From the NCBI RefSeq assembly GCF_005222485.1, contig NZ_CP029078.1, positions 7,627,501 to 7,691,500 of the forward strand: a stretch of DNA of 64,000 nt, given 5' to 3'. Within the stretch, counting starts at the first letter, position 1; every line of letters begins with the position of its first letter. Under the pieces are notes generated by a model, which worked only from the letters and a program-made list of their open reading frames with translations, was not told the DNA's origin and ran no database searches. Positions 1 through 7,964 of the stretch are shown here, piece after piece. The DNA comes from Streptomyces griseoviridis. GTDB lineage: Bacteria; Actinomycetota; Actinomycetes; Streptomycetales; Streptomycetaceae. A program made the position numbers and the translations under genes.

Positions 1-862
1 TGACGACGGCCGTGGGCATCGTCGCGGCCCAGCGGGCGAGCCGGTGGTGGGCGCTGCCGTCCCGCCAGTGGTGCGCGTACATGTCGGTGAGGACCAGCAC
101 CAGTTGCCGGTCGGACCGGCCCGGGACGCCGCCGCGCCGACCCCGGCCGGTCCCGTCGGCCCAGCGGCATACCCGGACGTCACGGAAGGCGCCCGAGCCG
201 AGCAGCACCGCCTCGAACTGCCGCACCATCCGCGTCCACAGGCCCATCGAGAGGCCGCTGTCGACGACCAGCGTCAGGGACAGCCAGCGCTCCGGCGCCG
301 GCCTGAAGCACGGCAGCCAACTGCCCTGCTCCGCGCGGGACTCGGCGGTCGCCTCCTCGTCCAGCAGCCGAACGCGCGCCGACGGCAGCCGCAGCCGCAG
401 CGGACGCAGCGCCCGCTCGATCGGCCGGGACGCCTCCAGCGCGGGACGGGCGGCCGCCCTGGACCACAGGGGGCGCGCGACGGCGTCGAGCGCGACCCGC
501 GCGGGCACCGGGGCGGGCGGCCCGACCGGCGCCGGCGCCCCGACGACCTCCTGCCCACCTCCGGGCTCAGGCCCGGACACCGCCGCCTCGGGCGGGAGTT
601 CGACGGCGGGCGGCTCGGCGGCGGCGTCGAGGGCGGTGCCCGTGCCGTCGACGCTGCCCGTGCCGTCAGCGGTGTCGCTGCCGTCGGCGGTGGACGGACG
701 CGCCGTGCGCGCGGCGCGGGTCCGTCGGTCGATCTGGGCGGCCAGCCAGACCACCTCGCCCGCGGCGTGCGCGGTCAGCCGCGCGCACACCTCCCCGCGC
801 GAGGCGACAGCCGGCGCGCTGCCGTTGCTCGCCCTGCCGCGGCGGGAGGGCGGCAAGGTCAT
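1..862 (-). CDS. SAV_2336/vWA-like component of a MoxR–VMAP conflict system (3' end cut by window edge)
   Basis: The 287 visible codons begin MTLPPSRRGR and the frame continues past the left edge. A short helical N-terminus (about residues 25-45) is followed by a Pro/Ala/Gly-rich linker (about 50-125). A Rossmann-like segment then carries LTLVVDSGLSM near residue 202, which resembles a von Willebrand A metal-binding (MIDAS) loop but reads D-S-G-x-S rather than D-x-S-x-S. This arrangement is typical of the Streptomyces 'SAV_2336 N-terminal domain-related' proteins found beside MoxR ATPases. The ATG overlaps the stop of the upstream ATPase gene as ATGA, so the two are probably translationally coupled. 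The role is inferred: a substrate or target-binding partner of the ATPase. The C-terminal part is not visible, so a further effector domain cannot be excluded. Confidence 0.82.
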   Translation of the reverse strand, partial: MTLPPSRRGRASNGSAPAVASRGEVCARLTAHAAGEVVWLAAQIDRRTRAARTARPSTADGSDTADGTGSVDGTGTALDAAAEPPAVELPPEAAVSGPEPGGGQEVVGAPAPVGPPAPVPARVALDAVARPLWSRAAARPALEASRPIERALRPLRLRLPSARVRLLDEEATAESRAEQGSWLPCFRPAPERWLSLTLVVDSGLSMGLWTRMVRQFEAVLLGSGAFRDVRVCRWADGTGRGRRGGVPGRSDRQLVLVLTDMYAHHWRDGSAHHRLARWAATMPTAVV

Positions 863-1971
863 GCAGAACCAACTTCGTCGAGCCGTTGCCAAAGCGCGTG
901 CAGGAGTCCGTTCAGCGCGCCCTCGCCCGGACCGCCGGGGGAGAGCCGCAGGTACTCGGCGTTCAGCAACTGGTCGGCCGCGAGGGTGCCGCCGGTCAGC
1001 GCCCGGGACAGGAAGTCCCGGATCATCAGCGCGCGTTCGTCGCCGTCGCCCTCGGTGAACTGCGCCGCCAGCATCTCCGCCAGCCGGTCCGCGTCCGGCG
1101 GCGGCATCTCCAGCGTCAGACAGCGCCGCAGGAACGCGGGCGGCAGCGAACGCTCGCCGTTGCTGGTGATCACCACGAACGGGAAGGCGCGGCAGCGCAC
1201 CCGGCCGTGCCGCACCACATGGGTGTCGTCCGGGTCGTCGGTGTGCACCGCCACCTCGGGCAGCCGCGCCCGCACCCGGGACAGCTCGGGGATGCGGAAC
1301 TCGCCGTCCTCGAAGGCGCCCAGCAGATCGTTGGCGAGATCGGTGTCGGCCTTGTCGAACTCGTCGACGAGCAGCACCCGGGGGGTCTCCCTCGGCAGCA
1401 ACGCCGTTCCCAGCGGGCCCAGTTGGATGAAGTCACCGAGGGACGAGCCGTCCGCGCCCGGTCCGGGGCCCTCCGGCGGACCCGGGACGCCGAGCGCGTC
1501 ACGGGCGGACGCCTCCTGCACCCGGCCGATCGCGTCGTAGCCGTACAGCCCCTCCTTGAGCGTGGACTTGCTGGTGATCGTCCAGCGCAGCACCCGCCCC
1601 AGGCCCAGTTCACGGCTGACCCGGTGCGCCAGGCTCGACTTGCCCACCCCGGGAGGGCCGGTGACCAGCAGCGGACGCCGCAGGAAGAGGGCCGCGTTGA
1701 CCAGGTCGGTCTCCTCGGCCGACGAGGCGCGCACCCCGGCGCCGGGAGCGCCCAGACGGCGGCGGATCTCCGCGTCGTCACGGGGGACGGGCCCGGAGGC
1801 GAGGGGAGCGCCGTCGAAGTCCCGCCACGGCGGCGGGGGCGGCAACTGCTCGATGAGACGGCCGTCTCCGTCCGGTTCGCCGGTACCCCGGTAGATCCAC
1901 CAGTCGTCGGCCCGGCCGGTGGGACAGGACGCGCCCTCGGCCACCCGCGGCTGCCGCGATTCGCCGCTCAT
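859..1971 (-). CDS. MoxR-type AAA+ ATPase of the conflict operon
   Basis: A 370-residue cytoplasmic AAA+ ATPase. The Walker A motif GPPGVGKS lies at 105-112, Walker B VLLVDEFDKAD at about 199-209, sensor-1 VITSNGERS around 268-275, and an FLRRC arginine-finger motif follows. This is the MoxR signature; such ATPases remodel a partner that usually has a vWA domain, here the next gene. I chose the ATG at 1971 because it has a strong GGAGAGGGGG ribosome site and the domain starts soon after. The open frame extends upstream to 2124, but that part is low-complexity and overlaps the previous gene. The gene lies about 80 bases after the VMAP gene and overlaps the next gene by 4 bases. The ATPase family is certain; the conflict-system role is inferred from context. 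Confidence 0.9.
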   Translation of the reverse strand: MSGESRQPRVAEGASCPTGRADDWWIYRGTGEPDGDGRLIEQLPPPPPWRDFDGAPLASGPVPRDDAEIRRRLGAPGAGVRASSAEETDLVNAALFLRRPLLVTGPPGVGKSSLAHRVSRELGLGRVLRWTITSKSTLKEGLYGYDAIGRVQEASARDALGVPGPPEGPGPGADGSSLGDFIQLGPLGTALLPRETPRVLLVDEFDKADTDLANDLLGAFEDGEFRIPELSRVRARLPEVAVHTDDPDDTHVVRHGRVRCRAFPFVVITSNGERSLPPAFLRRCLTLEMPPPDADRLAEMLAAQFTEGDGDERALMIRDFLSRALTGGTLAADQLLNAEYLRLSPGGPGEGALNGLLHALWQRLDEVGSA

Positions 1972-2051
1972 AGCCACCCCCTCTCCCACAACCCTGGCGG
2001 GGTCCACTGGGCGGCCGCTCCCCGACCTCTCGGAACTGCCGCCGCGCACAC

Positions 2052-3536
2052 TCAGGCAATTGGCTCCGGAATCTCCGGGAGCCGGTTCGGGTCGTCCCAC
2101 AACACGGCGAGCCGGGGGCCGCAACCCCCGGCGTCATCGTCCCCCGGATGGGGAGCCGAGCGCAAGGACGTCAGCCTTCCCAGAACCTCCTCCAAGTCCC
2201 CCTGGAGCAAGCCCTCGTGGAGCGCGGCCGACGGCCCTGCCGCACCGCCCCCGCGGCTCCACAGCAGCAGCGGCAGACCCGCCTGGAGACCCACCAGCAG
2301 TTCCCTCCTGCCGTGCGGGTCGTCCGGCGCGGAACCCAGGGTCATCAGGACGATGTGCGGGGCACGGGCGAGATGCTCGTAGAGCGACTCGGCCCGCGCC
2401 CCGTCACCCCGGGCGCACTGGTGCGCGGTGGCCCGCGGCTCCGCCGCCGACAGCACGTCCCAGCGCTCGTTCCAGGTCCGGTGCAACTGCTGTGCGTCGA
2501 TGCGCTCCTTGCTGCGCACCACCACCCGGTAGTCCACTCCGATCGGGGGCCCGCCGAGCCCGCCGCCCCACACCGAGTCCTCACCGAAGGCGCTGTGCCT
2601 CGACCACTGCTCGACGGGCTCGTTCATCATCGAGAGGGGCAGTATGAACTCCAGTACGAGACTGCCGCGATGGGTGCGCAGCCGGGCCTCCTCACGGTCG
2701 ATCAGCGTCGCCACCCGGGCCCGCACCGAAGAGGCGGGCACCGAGGACTGCTCGCGTCTGCGCGGCTCCCAGGACGCCCCGCTGCTCGCCCAGCAGCTGA
2801 TGTCGACCCGGTCGGGTGACGCCGTCGCCGGGGCGAGCCGGATCAGGAGATAGGCGGGGCGCACCGACTTGGACGCCGAACCGCCCGCGTGCGCACGGGA
2901 GTCGTCGAGTATCCGCTGCGCCTCCACGTGGTCCGCCGCCGTGCCGCGCACCTGGCGGCTGACCCAGGCGCGCAGCGCGTCCCCGCGGTCCGGCGTGAGG
3001 ACCATCGCCAGCCCCTGCAGGAACCGCACGGTGCGTGGGGCGCCCTCGGCGGGGCGGTTGGTGTGGGTGAGCAGCTGGTGCGCGTCCCACGCGGTGTGCA
3101 CGAACTCGGGCAGCGGGCCGAAGTGTTCGCCCGCGGCCTGCTGGTAGACGGCCGGGAGCTGCGGCACGCTCGTCCGGTCGAGCCCTTCGAGCAGCCGGTT
3201 GAGGCCGTCGAGCGCCGGGGCGTCGAGGACGGGCGGCAGCACCGGTTCGACGAGGGACAGCGCGTGCTGGGAGGGCAGGTCGTGGTGGGCGAGGTGGCCG
3301 ACCGCCTCGGCGAGCCGCCGCCAGCCGTCGGGCACCGTGGCGAAGGCCCGCACCATCACCACGATGTGCATCTTCTTGTCGTCGAACTCCGGGACGGACA
3401 ACCGCAGTCGGAGCCGGTCGAGGGCGTCGAGGACACAGAGTCTGCGCGCGTCGAGCGAGTCGAGGACCGAGACCCGCATCAGGGCGTCCGCGAGTCCGGC
3501 CGAGGCCCCCGGATCGGGGGCGGGGGGTTCAGTCAT
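2052..3536 (-). CDS. VMAP (vWA-MoxR-associated protein) with N-terminal EAD2-like and VMAP-C domains
   Basis: A 494-residue soluble protein with no signal or membrane segment. Residues about 14-86 form a helical domain resembling effector-associated domain 2. A middle helical region follows, and from about 225 a VMAP-C-type domain carries the hallmark LEFILPLSMMNEPVEQW at 295-311. In the published computational description of these systems (Kaur, Burroughs, Iyer and Aravind), VMAPs connect a vWA/MoxR module to an effector through effector-associated domains. Here the upstream protease has a similar C-terminal domain, suggesting homotypic docking. The ATG at 3536 lies 8 bases inside the end of the protease gene, so the genes are coupled. 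The domain call is by recognition; the mechanism is inference. Confidence 0.85.
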   Translation of the reverse strand: MTEPPAPDPGASAGLADALMRVSVLDSLDARRLCVLDALDRLRLRLSVPEFDDKKMHIVVMVRAFATVPDGWRRLAEAVGHLAHHDLPSQHALSLVEPVLPPVLDAPALDGLNRLLEGLDRTSVPQLPAVYQQAAGEHFGPLPEFVHTAWDAHQLLTHTNRPAEGAPRTVRFLQGLAMVLTPDRGDALRAWVSRQVRGTAADHVEAQRILDDSRAHAGGSASKSVRPAYLLIRLAPATASPDRVDISCWASSGASWEPRRREQSSVPASSVRARVATLIDREEARLRTHRGSLVLEFILPLSMMNEPVEQWSRHSAFGEDSVWGGGLGGPPIGVDYRVVVRSKERIDAQQLHRTWNERWDVLSAAEPRATAHQCARGDGARAESLYEHLARAPHIVLMTLGSAPDDPHGRRELLVGLQAGLPLLLWSRGGGAAGPSAALHEGLLQGDLEEVLGRLTSLRSAPHPGDDDAGGCGPRLAVLWDDPNRLPEIPEPIA

Positions 3537-4536
3537 CGTCGGCCAGCCGGTCCGGCCAGGTCTTTCTGGCCTCCGCCGCGAACTCCGTCACGGCGAGGGT
3601 GTCCCCCTCCAGCCAGCGCACCGCCCTGACCAGCGCGGCCGGTCCGCGGGCGAACTCCCCGCAGCGGCCCACCAGATGGTAGAGCTGCACGCGCGGGTTG
3701 GCCGAGCGGGTGGTGCCCGCGGCTATCTCGGCGGGCAGTTGGCCGAGCAGCTGCGGGCCCGCGTCCAGCCGGAACGACTCCATGGCCAGCAGCCGGTCGA
3801 CCAGCGGCCACAGCGCACTCGGCGGCGCCGCCGCCCAGTCATCGACGGCCCGCGGCGCGGTGGGCGGTGGGGCGGCCGGCAGCAGGGCCGGGTCGAGGAC
3901 GTCGAGCGGGATCATCCAGGAGACCCGCGGGCCGCCGGGACCGTCCGTGCGCCGGGTGACCAGGACGGCGGCCAGCACCCCGACCACCCGCCCCTGTCCG
4001 AGGTCCCAGACCCCGGCGCCGCTGAAGCCCCGTTCCACCGGCGCGCCGACCGCGTCGAGGCCGTCGATCTGCCGCCACCGCGCGTGCGGGCCGCCCGCGC
4101 CCGCCACCCGGCCGCGCGTCCACACCCCGTCGGGGACGGCCGCCGGATGCCCGAACAGCGTGACCAGCGCCCCGGTCTCGGCGCCGCCCACCGCGACCGG
4201 CGCCGCCACCGCGGACGGCGGCGGTGGTTCCGCCAGTTCGAGTACCGCCAGATCCAGGGCGGGCGGCCGCCGCAGCCAGCCGCCCTCGACGACCCTGGCC
4301 GGCACCGCGCCGCCGTCCTCCGCGGCCGGGAAGTCCACCCGGACCGTGCCCTCGGGCGGCCGGTCCGCGTCCGGCAGGCGCAGGGCGGCCTCGACGACAT
4401 GCGCGCAGGTCAGCACCGTGCGCTCGGTGAGCAGCAGGCCGGCTCCCGCGACGCCCGCGCCCTCGCGGCCGTGGATGCGGGCCCGCCAGCCGGCCGCGCC
4501 CGGCGGCACGGAGGCACCGGCATTCCGAGTCCCCAC
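3529..4536 (-). CDS. Trypsin-like serine protease effector with C-terminal EAD2-like domain
   Basis: The 335-residue protein has a chymotrypsin-fold peptidase at about 15-215: catalytic His46 in TCAHVV, Asp95 in LDLAVLEL and Ser172 in GFSGAGVWD. A Pro/Ala linker follows, then a helical domain (about 242-325) starting LWPLVDRLLAMESF that resembles the N-terminal domain of the next protein. No signal peptide is present, so the protease should act inside the cell, unlike most secreted streptomycete trypsins. The start is a GTG at 4536 preceded by AGGGGG. It is the first gene of a four-gene minus-strand operon. The inferred role is a proteolytic effector released or activated by the VMAP/MoxR/vWA module. 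The substrate is unknown. Confidence 0.86.
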   Translation of the reverse strand: MGTRNAGASVPPGAAGWRARIHGREGAGVAGAGLLLTERTVLTCAHVVEAALRLPDADRPPEGTVRVDFPAAEDGGAVPARVVEGGWLRRPPALDLAVLELAEPPPPSAVAAPVAVGGAETGALVTLFGHPAAVPDGVWTRGRVAGAGGPHARWRQIDGLDAVGAPVERGFSGAGVWDLGQGRVVGVLAAVLVTRRTDGPGGPRVSWMIPLDVLDPALLPAAPPPTAPRAVDDWAAAPPSALWPLVDRLLAMESFRLDAGPQLLGQLPAEIAAGTTRSANPRVQLYHLVGRCGEFARGPAALVRAVRWLEGDTLAVTEFAAEARKTWPDRLADDD

Positions 4537-4933
4537 GTCGTCCCCCTCGTCAGCCGTGCGGAAAAATCAGGGTAAGCCGAAGCGAAGCCCTTGTGTACGG
4601 GTGAGTCGGGCGGGCGTCGCGTGATGCACTCCGAGGTGGAACGGGCGGCCGCCGGCCCCGCGCGCGCACCGCGCCACCGGCCGTCTGCCACCCCGCGCGC
4701 CCGCCGGACCAGGCCGGGCCGGGACGCGGGGTGCCGGGCGGCCCCGCGCACGCCCTCCTCGGCCGCCGGTCCCGCGCACCCCACCGCCGTCACCGACCCC
4801 CCGCGTACCGCCGACTTTCACATCGGCGCCACCCGGCCCTTCCCTGACGTTCGTTGCTCTTGCAACACTCGCTGCGCGCACCGTTCGTCATGATCCGACC
4901 ATCCGCGCCCCCCAGGATGAGAGGCACCCACCC
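4537..4933. other. 397-base divergent intergenic region
   Basis: This region separates the minus-strand protease operon from the plus-strand phospholipase gene and should hold both promoters. I see a GTTGC-TCTT-GCAAC hairpin at 4853-4866, about 70 bases before the phospholipase start. A GAGAGG ribosome site lies 9-14 bases before that start. Nothing in it reads convincingly as a gene; the open frames on both strands are compositional. Confidence 0.5.
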
Positions 4934-6985
4934 ATGCCCGAGGTCAATCGGCGTCGTTTTCTCCAACTCGCGGGTGCGACAACGGCCTTCACGGCCCTGT
5001 CCGCCAGCATCGAACGCGCCGCCGCGCTCCCCGCGAACCATCGCACGGGGTCGATCGAGGACGTCGAGCACATCGTCGTGCTGATGCAGGAGAACCGTTC
5101 CTTCGACCACTACTTCGGTTCGCTGCGCGGAGTCCGCGGCTTCGGCGACCCGCGCCCGGTGACCAGGCCCGACGGCACATCGGTCTGGCACCAGTCCGAC
5201 GGCGCGAAGGACATCCTGCCGTTCCACCCGGACGCCGACGACCTCGGCCTCGCCTTCATCCAGGACCTCCCGCACGGCTGGAACGACGGCCACGCCGCCT
5301 TCAACGGCGGCAGGTACGACCGCTGGGTGCCCGCCAAGGGGTCCACCACGATGGCGTACCTGACCCGTGACGACATCCCGTTCCACTACGCGCTCGCCGA
5401 CTCCTTCACGATCTGCGACGCCTACCACTGCTCGTTCATCGGCTCCACCGACCCCAACCGCTACTATCTGTGGACGGGTCACACCGGCAACGACGGCCAG
5501 GGCGGCGGCCCGGTCCTCGGCAACGACGAGGCGGGCTACGGCTGGACGACCTACCCGGAGCGGCTGGAGGCGGCCGGCGTCTCCTGGAAGATCTACCAGG
5601 ACGTCGGCGACGGGCTCGACGCGGCCGGCGGCTGGGGCTGGATCTCCGACGCCTACCGGGGCAACTACGGGGACAACTCGCTGCTCTACTTCAACCAGTA
5701 CCGCGACGCGAAGCCCGGCGATCCGCTCTACGACAAGGCCCGCACCGGCACCGACGCCCGTACCGGCGAAGGCTACTTCGACCGGCTGAAGGCGGACGTC
5801 CGGGGCGGCACGCTGCCGCAGATCTCCTGGATCGTCGCGCCCGAGGCGTTCACCGAACACCCCAACTGGCCCGCGAACTACGGCGCCTGGTACATCTCCC
5901 AGGTCTTGGACGTCCTCACCTCCGACCCGAAGGTGTGGGCGAAGACCGCCCTGTTCATCACCTACGACGAGAACGACGGTTTCTTCGACCACCACGTCCC
6001 GCCGTTCCCGCCCGCCTCGGCCGCGCAAGGCCTCTCCACGGTCGACGCGGGACTCGACGTGTTCAAGGGCGCTGGCGGCACCGTCGCGGGACCGTACGGA
6101 CTCGGCCAGCGGGTGCCCATGCTGGTCGTCTCGCCGTGGACCAAGGGCGGCCACGTCCTGTCCGAGACCCTCGACCACACCTCGATCATCCGGTTCATGG
6201 AGCGCCGCTTCGGCGTCCACGAGCCCCACATCTCGCCCTGGCGGCGCGCGGTCTGCGGCGACCTGACGGCGGCCTTCGACTTCTCCCGCGCGGACACCGG
6301 ACGGGTCACGCTGCCCGCGACCGACGGTTACCGGCCGCCGGACCGCGACCGCCACCCCGACTACCGTCCGACCCCGCCTGCCAAGGGCGTCCTGCCCGTC
6401 CAGGAACCCGGCAGCCGGCCGGCCCGCGCCCTCAAGTACGCGCCGTACGTGGACGGTTCGGCCGACACAGGGGCCGGGAAGTTCACCCTCGCCCTCGCCT
6501 CGGGACCGCAGGCGGGAGCCGCCTTCCTGATCACCTCGGGCAACCGCGGTGACGGGCCGTGGACCTACACGACCGAGGCGGGCAAGACGCTCGCGGACAC
6601 CTGGAACTCGGCCTACTCGGGCGGCTCCTACGACCTGACCGCCCACGGCCCCAACGGCTTCCTGCGCGTCTTCAAGGGACCCAACAAGGTCGCGGGTCCC
6701 GAGGTCACCGCCCGCCACCGCGGCGACGACCTCGAACTCACCCTCACCAACAAGGGCGCGGGCACCGCCACTCTGCGGCTCACCGGCGGCTACGGCCTGC
6801 CGGCCAGGACCTTCACGGTCCGTCCCGGCGCCACCGTCCGGCACACCGTGGTCCTCGCGGCGAGCCGGCGCTGGTACGACGTGAGCGTCACGTCCGACGC
6901 CGACCCTGGATACCTGCGGCGATTCGCCGGACATGTCGAGAACGGGCAGCCGGGCGTGAGCGATCCGGCGATCATCACACGGTAA
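4934..6985 (+). CDS. Tat-exported phospholipase C, phosphocholine-specific type
   Basis: A 683-residue secreted phosphoesterase. It starts with a twin-arginine signal (NRRRFLQLAGATTA, followed by an Ala-rich h-region). The catalytic alkaline-phosphatase-like domain begins with HIVVLMQENRSFDHYFGSLRG, the nucleophile region of the acid phosphatase/phospholipase C family. FITYDENDGFFDHHVPP is a second conserved metal-site motif. The C-terminal portion (about 490-680) has two beta-rich segments typical of bacterial phospholipase C C-terminal domains. Length and order match the Streptomyces phosphocholine-specific enzymes. It cleaves phosphatidylcholine-type lipids outside the cell and may supply phosphate or choline. 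It appears monocistronic. A phosphate-regulated promoter would be expected, but I did not find a clear PHO box. Confidence 0.93.
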   Translation: MPEVNRRRFLQLAGATTAFTALSASIERAAALPANHRTGSIEDVEHIVVLMQENRSFDHYFGSLRGVRGFGDPRPVTRPDGTSVWHQSDGAKDILPFHPDADDLGLAFIQDLPHGWNDGHAAFNGGRYDRWVPAKGSTTMAYLTRDDIPFHYALADSFTICDAYHCSFIGSTDPNRYYLWTGHTGNDGQGGGPVLGNDEAGYGWTTYPERLEAAGVSWKIYQDVGDGLDAAGGWGWISDAYRGNYGDNSLLYFNQYRDAKPGDPLYDKARTGTDARTGEGYFDRLKADVRGGTLPQISWIVAPEAFTEHPNWPANYGAWYISQVLDVLTSDPKVWAKTALFITYDENDGFFDHHVPPFPPASAAQGLSTVDAGLDVFKGAGGTVAGPYGLGQRVPMLVVSPWTKGGHVLSETLDHTSIIRFMERRFGVHEPHISPWRRAVCGDLTAAFDFSRADTGRVTLPATDGYRPPDRDRHPDYRPTPPAKGVLPVQEPGSRPARALKYAPYVDGSADTGAGKFTLALASGPQAGAAFLITSGNRGDGPWTYTTEAGKTLADTWNSAYSGGSYDLTAHGPNGFLRVFKGPNKVAGPEVTARHRGDDLELTLTNKGAGTATLRLTGGYGLPARTFTVRPGATVRHTVVLAASRRWYDVSVTSDADPGYLRRFAGHVENGQPGVSDPAIITR

Positions 6986-7050
6986 AGGAGGATGAATACC
7001 GTATCTGCGGGGGTGGCCGGAAACCGATGCCGTCACGGTAGTGTGCGCCG

Positions 7051-7875
7051 GTGACCACGCAATCGAACACTCCCGCAGGCTGGTACGCGGACCCGCACGG
7101 TGCCGCGAAGACCCTGCGCTACTGGGACGGCTCCCAGTGGACCGAACACACCAGTCCGGACGGGCAGGGCACGGCCGCCCCGCAGGTCCCGCCGCAGCAG
7201 CCCGCCTCCGCCGACCCGCGCGTGCGGGGCCAGGTGCAGCGGCAGGCCGGGGTCGCGCCGAGCGGCCCCGGCGGCGGCACCGTCTTCACCGAACCGGTCC
7301 TGGTGGTCAACCAGAAGGCCAAACTGATCGAGCTGACCAACGAGTACAAGGTCATGGATCAGAACGGCAACCCGATCGGCTCGGTCACCGAGGTCGGCCA
7401 GAGCGCCCTGCGCAAGGTGCTGCGCTTCGTCTCGAGCCTCGACCAGTTCCTCACCCACCGCCTGGAGATCCGCGACGTCCACGGCGCCCCGCAACTGCTG
7501 CTGACCCGGCCCGCGAAGATCTTCAAGTCCCGGGTGGTCGTGGCCCGTCCGGACGGGACGCCGGTCGGTGAGATCGTCCAGCAGAACATGATCGGGAAGA
7601 TCAACTTCGCGATGAACGTGGACGGCCGGCAGGTCGGCGCGATCAAGGCGGAGAACTGGCGTGCCTGGAACTTCGCGATCGTCGACCACGACGGCAACGA
7701 GGTCGCCCGGATCACCAAGACCTGGGAGGGCCTCGCCAAGACGATGTTCACGACCGCGGACAACTACGTCCTGCAGATCCACTACCAGCTCCCCGAGCCC
7801 CTGCTGAGCCTGGTCGTCGCCACGGCCCTGACCGTCGACACGGCCCTCAAGCAGGACTCACGCGGCTTCGGCTGA
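7051..7875 (+). CDS. DUF2510 and phospholipid-scramblase-related (LURP-one-like) protein
   Basis: The 274-residue protein opens with a DUF2510 motif (AGWYADPHG...LRYWDGSQWTEHT, residues about 9-33). A Gln/Pro/Ala linker follows, then from about 85 a scramblase/LURP-one beta-barrel (EPVLVVNQKAKLIELTNEYKV through to ADNYVLQIHYQLPEPL). DUF2510 usually sits next to membrane regions; the final helix (PLLSLVVATALTVDTAL) may associate with the membrane. The function in bacteria is unknown, and scramblase activity should not be assumed. The start is GTG at 7051 with only a weak ribosome site. It lies 65 bases after the phospholipase gene, so the two could be cotranscribed, which is interesting given the shared lipid theme. 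Confidence 0.85.
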   Translation: MTTQSNTPAGWYADPHGAAKTLRYWDGSQWTEHTSPDGQGTAAPQVPPQQPASADPRVRGQVQRQAGVAPSGPGGGTVFTEPVLVVNQKAKLIELTNEYKVMDQNGNPIGSVTEVGQSALRKVLRFVSSLDQFLTHRLEIRDVHGAPQLLLTRPAKIFKSRVVVARPDGTPVGEIVQQNMIGKINFAMNVDGRQVGAIKAENWRAWNFAIVDHDGNEVARITKTWEGLAKTMFTTADNYVLQIHYQLPEPLLSLVVATALTVDTALKQDSRGFG

Positions 7876-7909
7876 GCCAGGCGCGGCGGACCGGCGGCGA
7901 CAACGCCGT

Positions 7910-7943
7910 GGCCCGGTGGGGCGGTCGGCCGCCCTGCCGGGCC
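7910..7943. terminator. Bidirectional hairpin terminator
   Basis: Arms 7910-7924 and 7929-7943 pair at 13 of 15 positions around a TCGG loop, followed by TTT on the plus strand. It lies between the convergent scramblase-related and EamA genes, where a shared terminator is expected. Confidence 0.7.
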
Positions 7944-7964
7944 TTTCCGTACGGGCCAGGGGCC

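Noticed and set aside
44..2382. Long plus-strand open frames (44-1540, 886-2382) covering the conflict operon
   Set aside because: They are Arg/Pro/Gly-rich, lack domain patterns and run antisense to well-formed proteins with recognisable motifs; they are products of high G+C.
4790..7036. A 748-codon minus-strand open frame opposite the phospholipase C gene
   Set aside because: Its composition is Val/Gly/Arg-rich and motif-free, whereas the plus strand encodes a complete Tat-signal enzyme.
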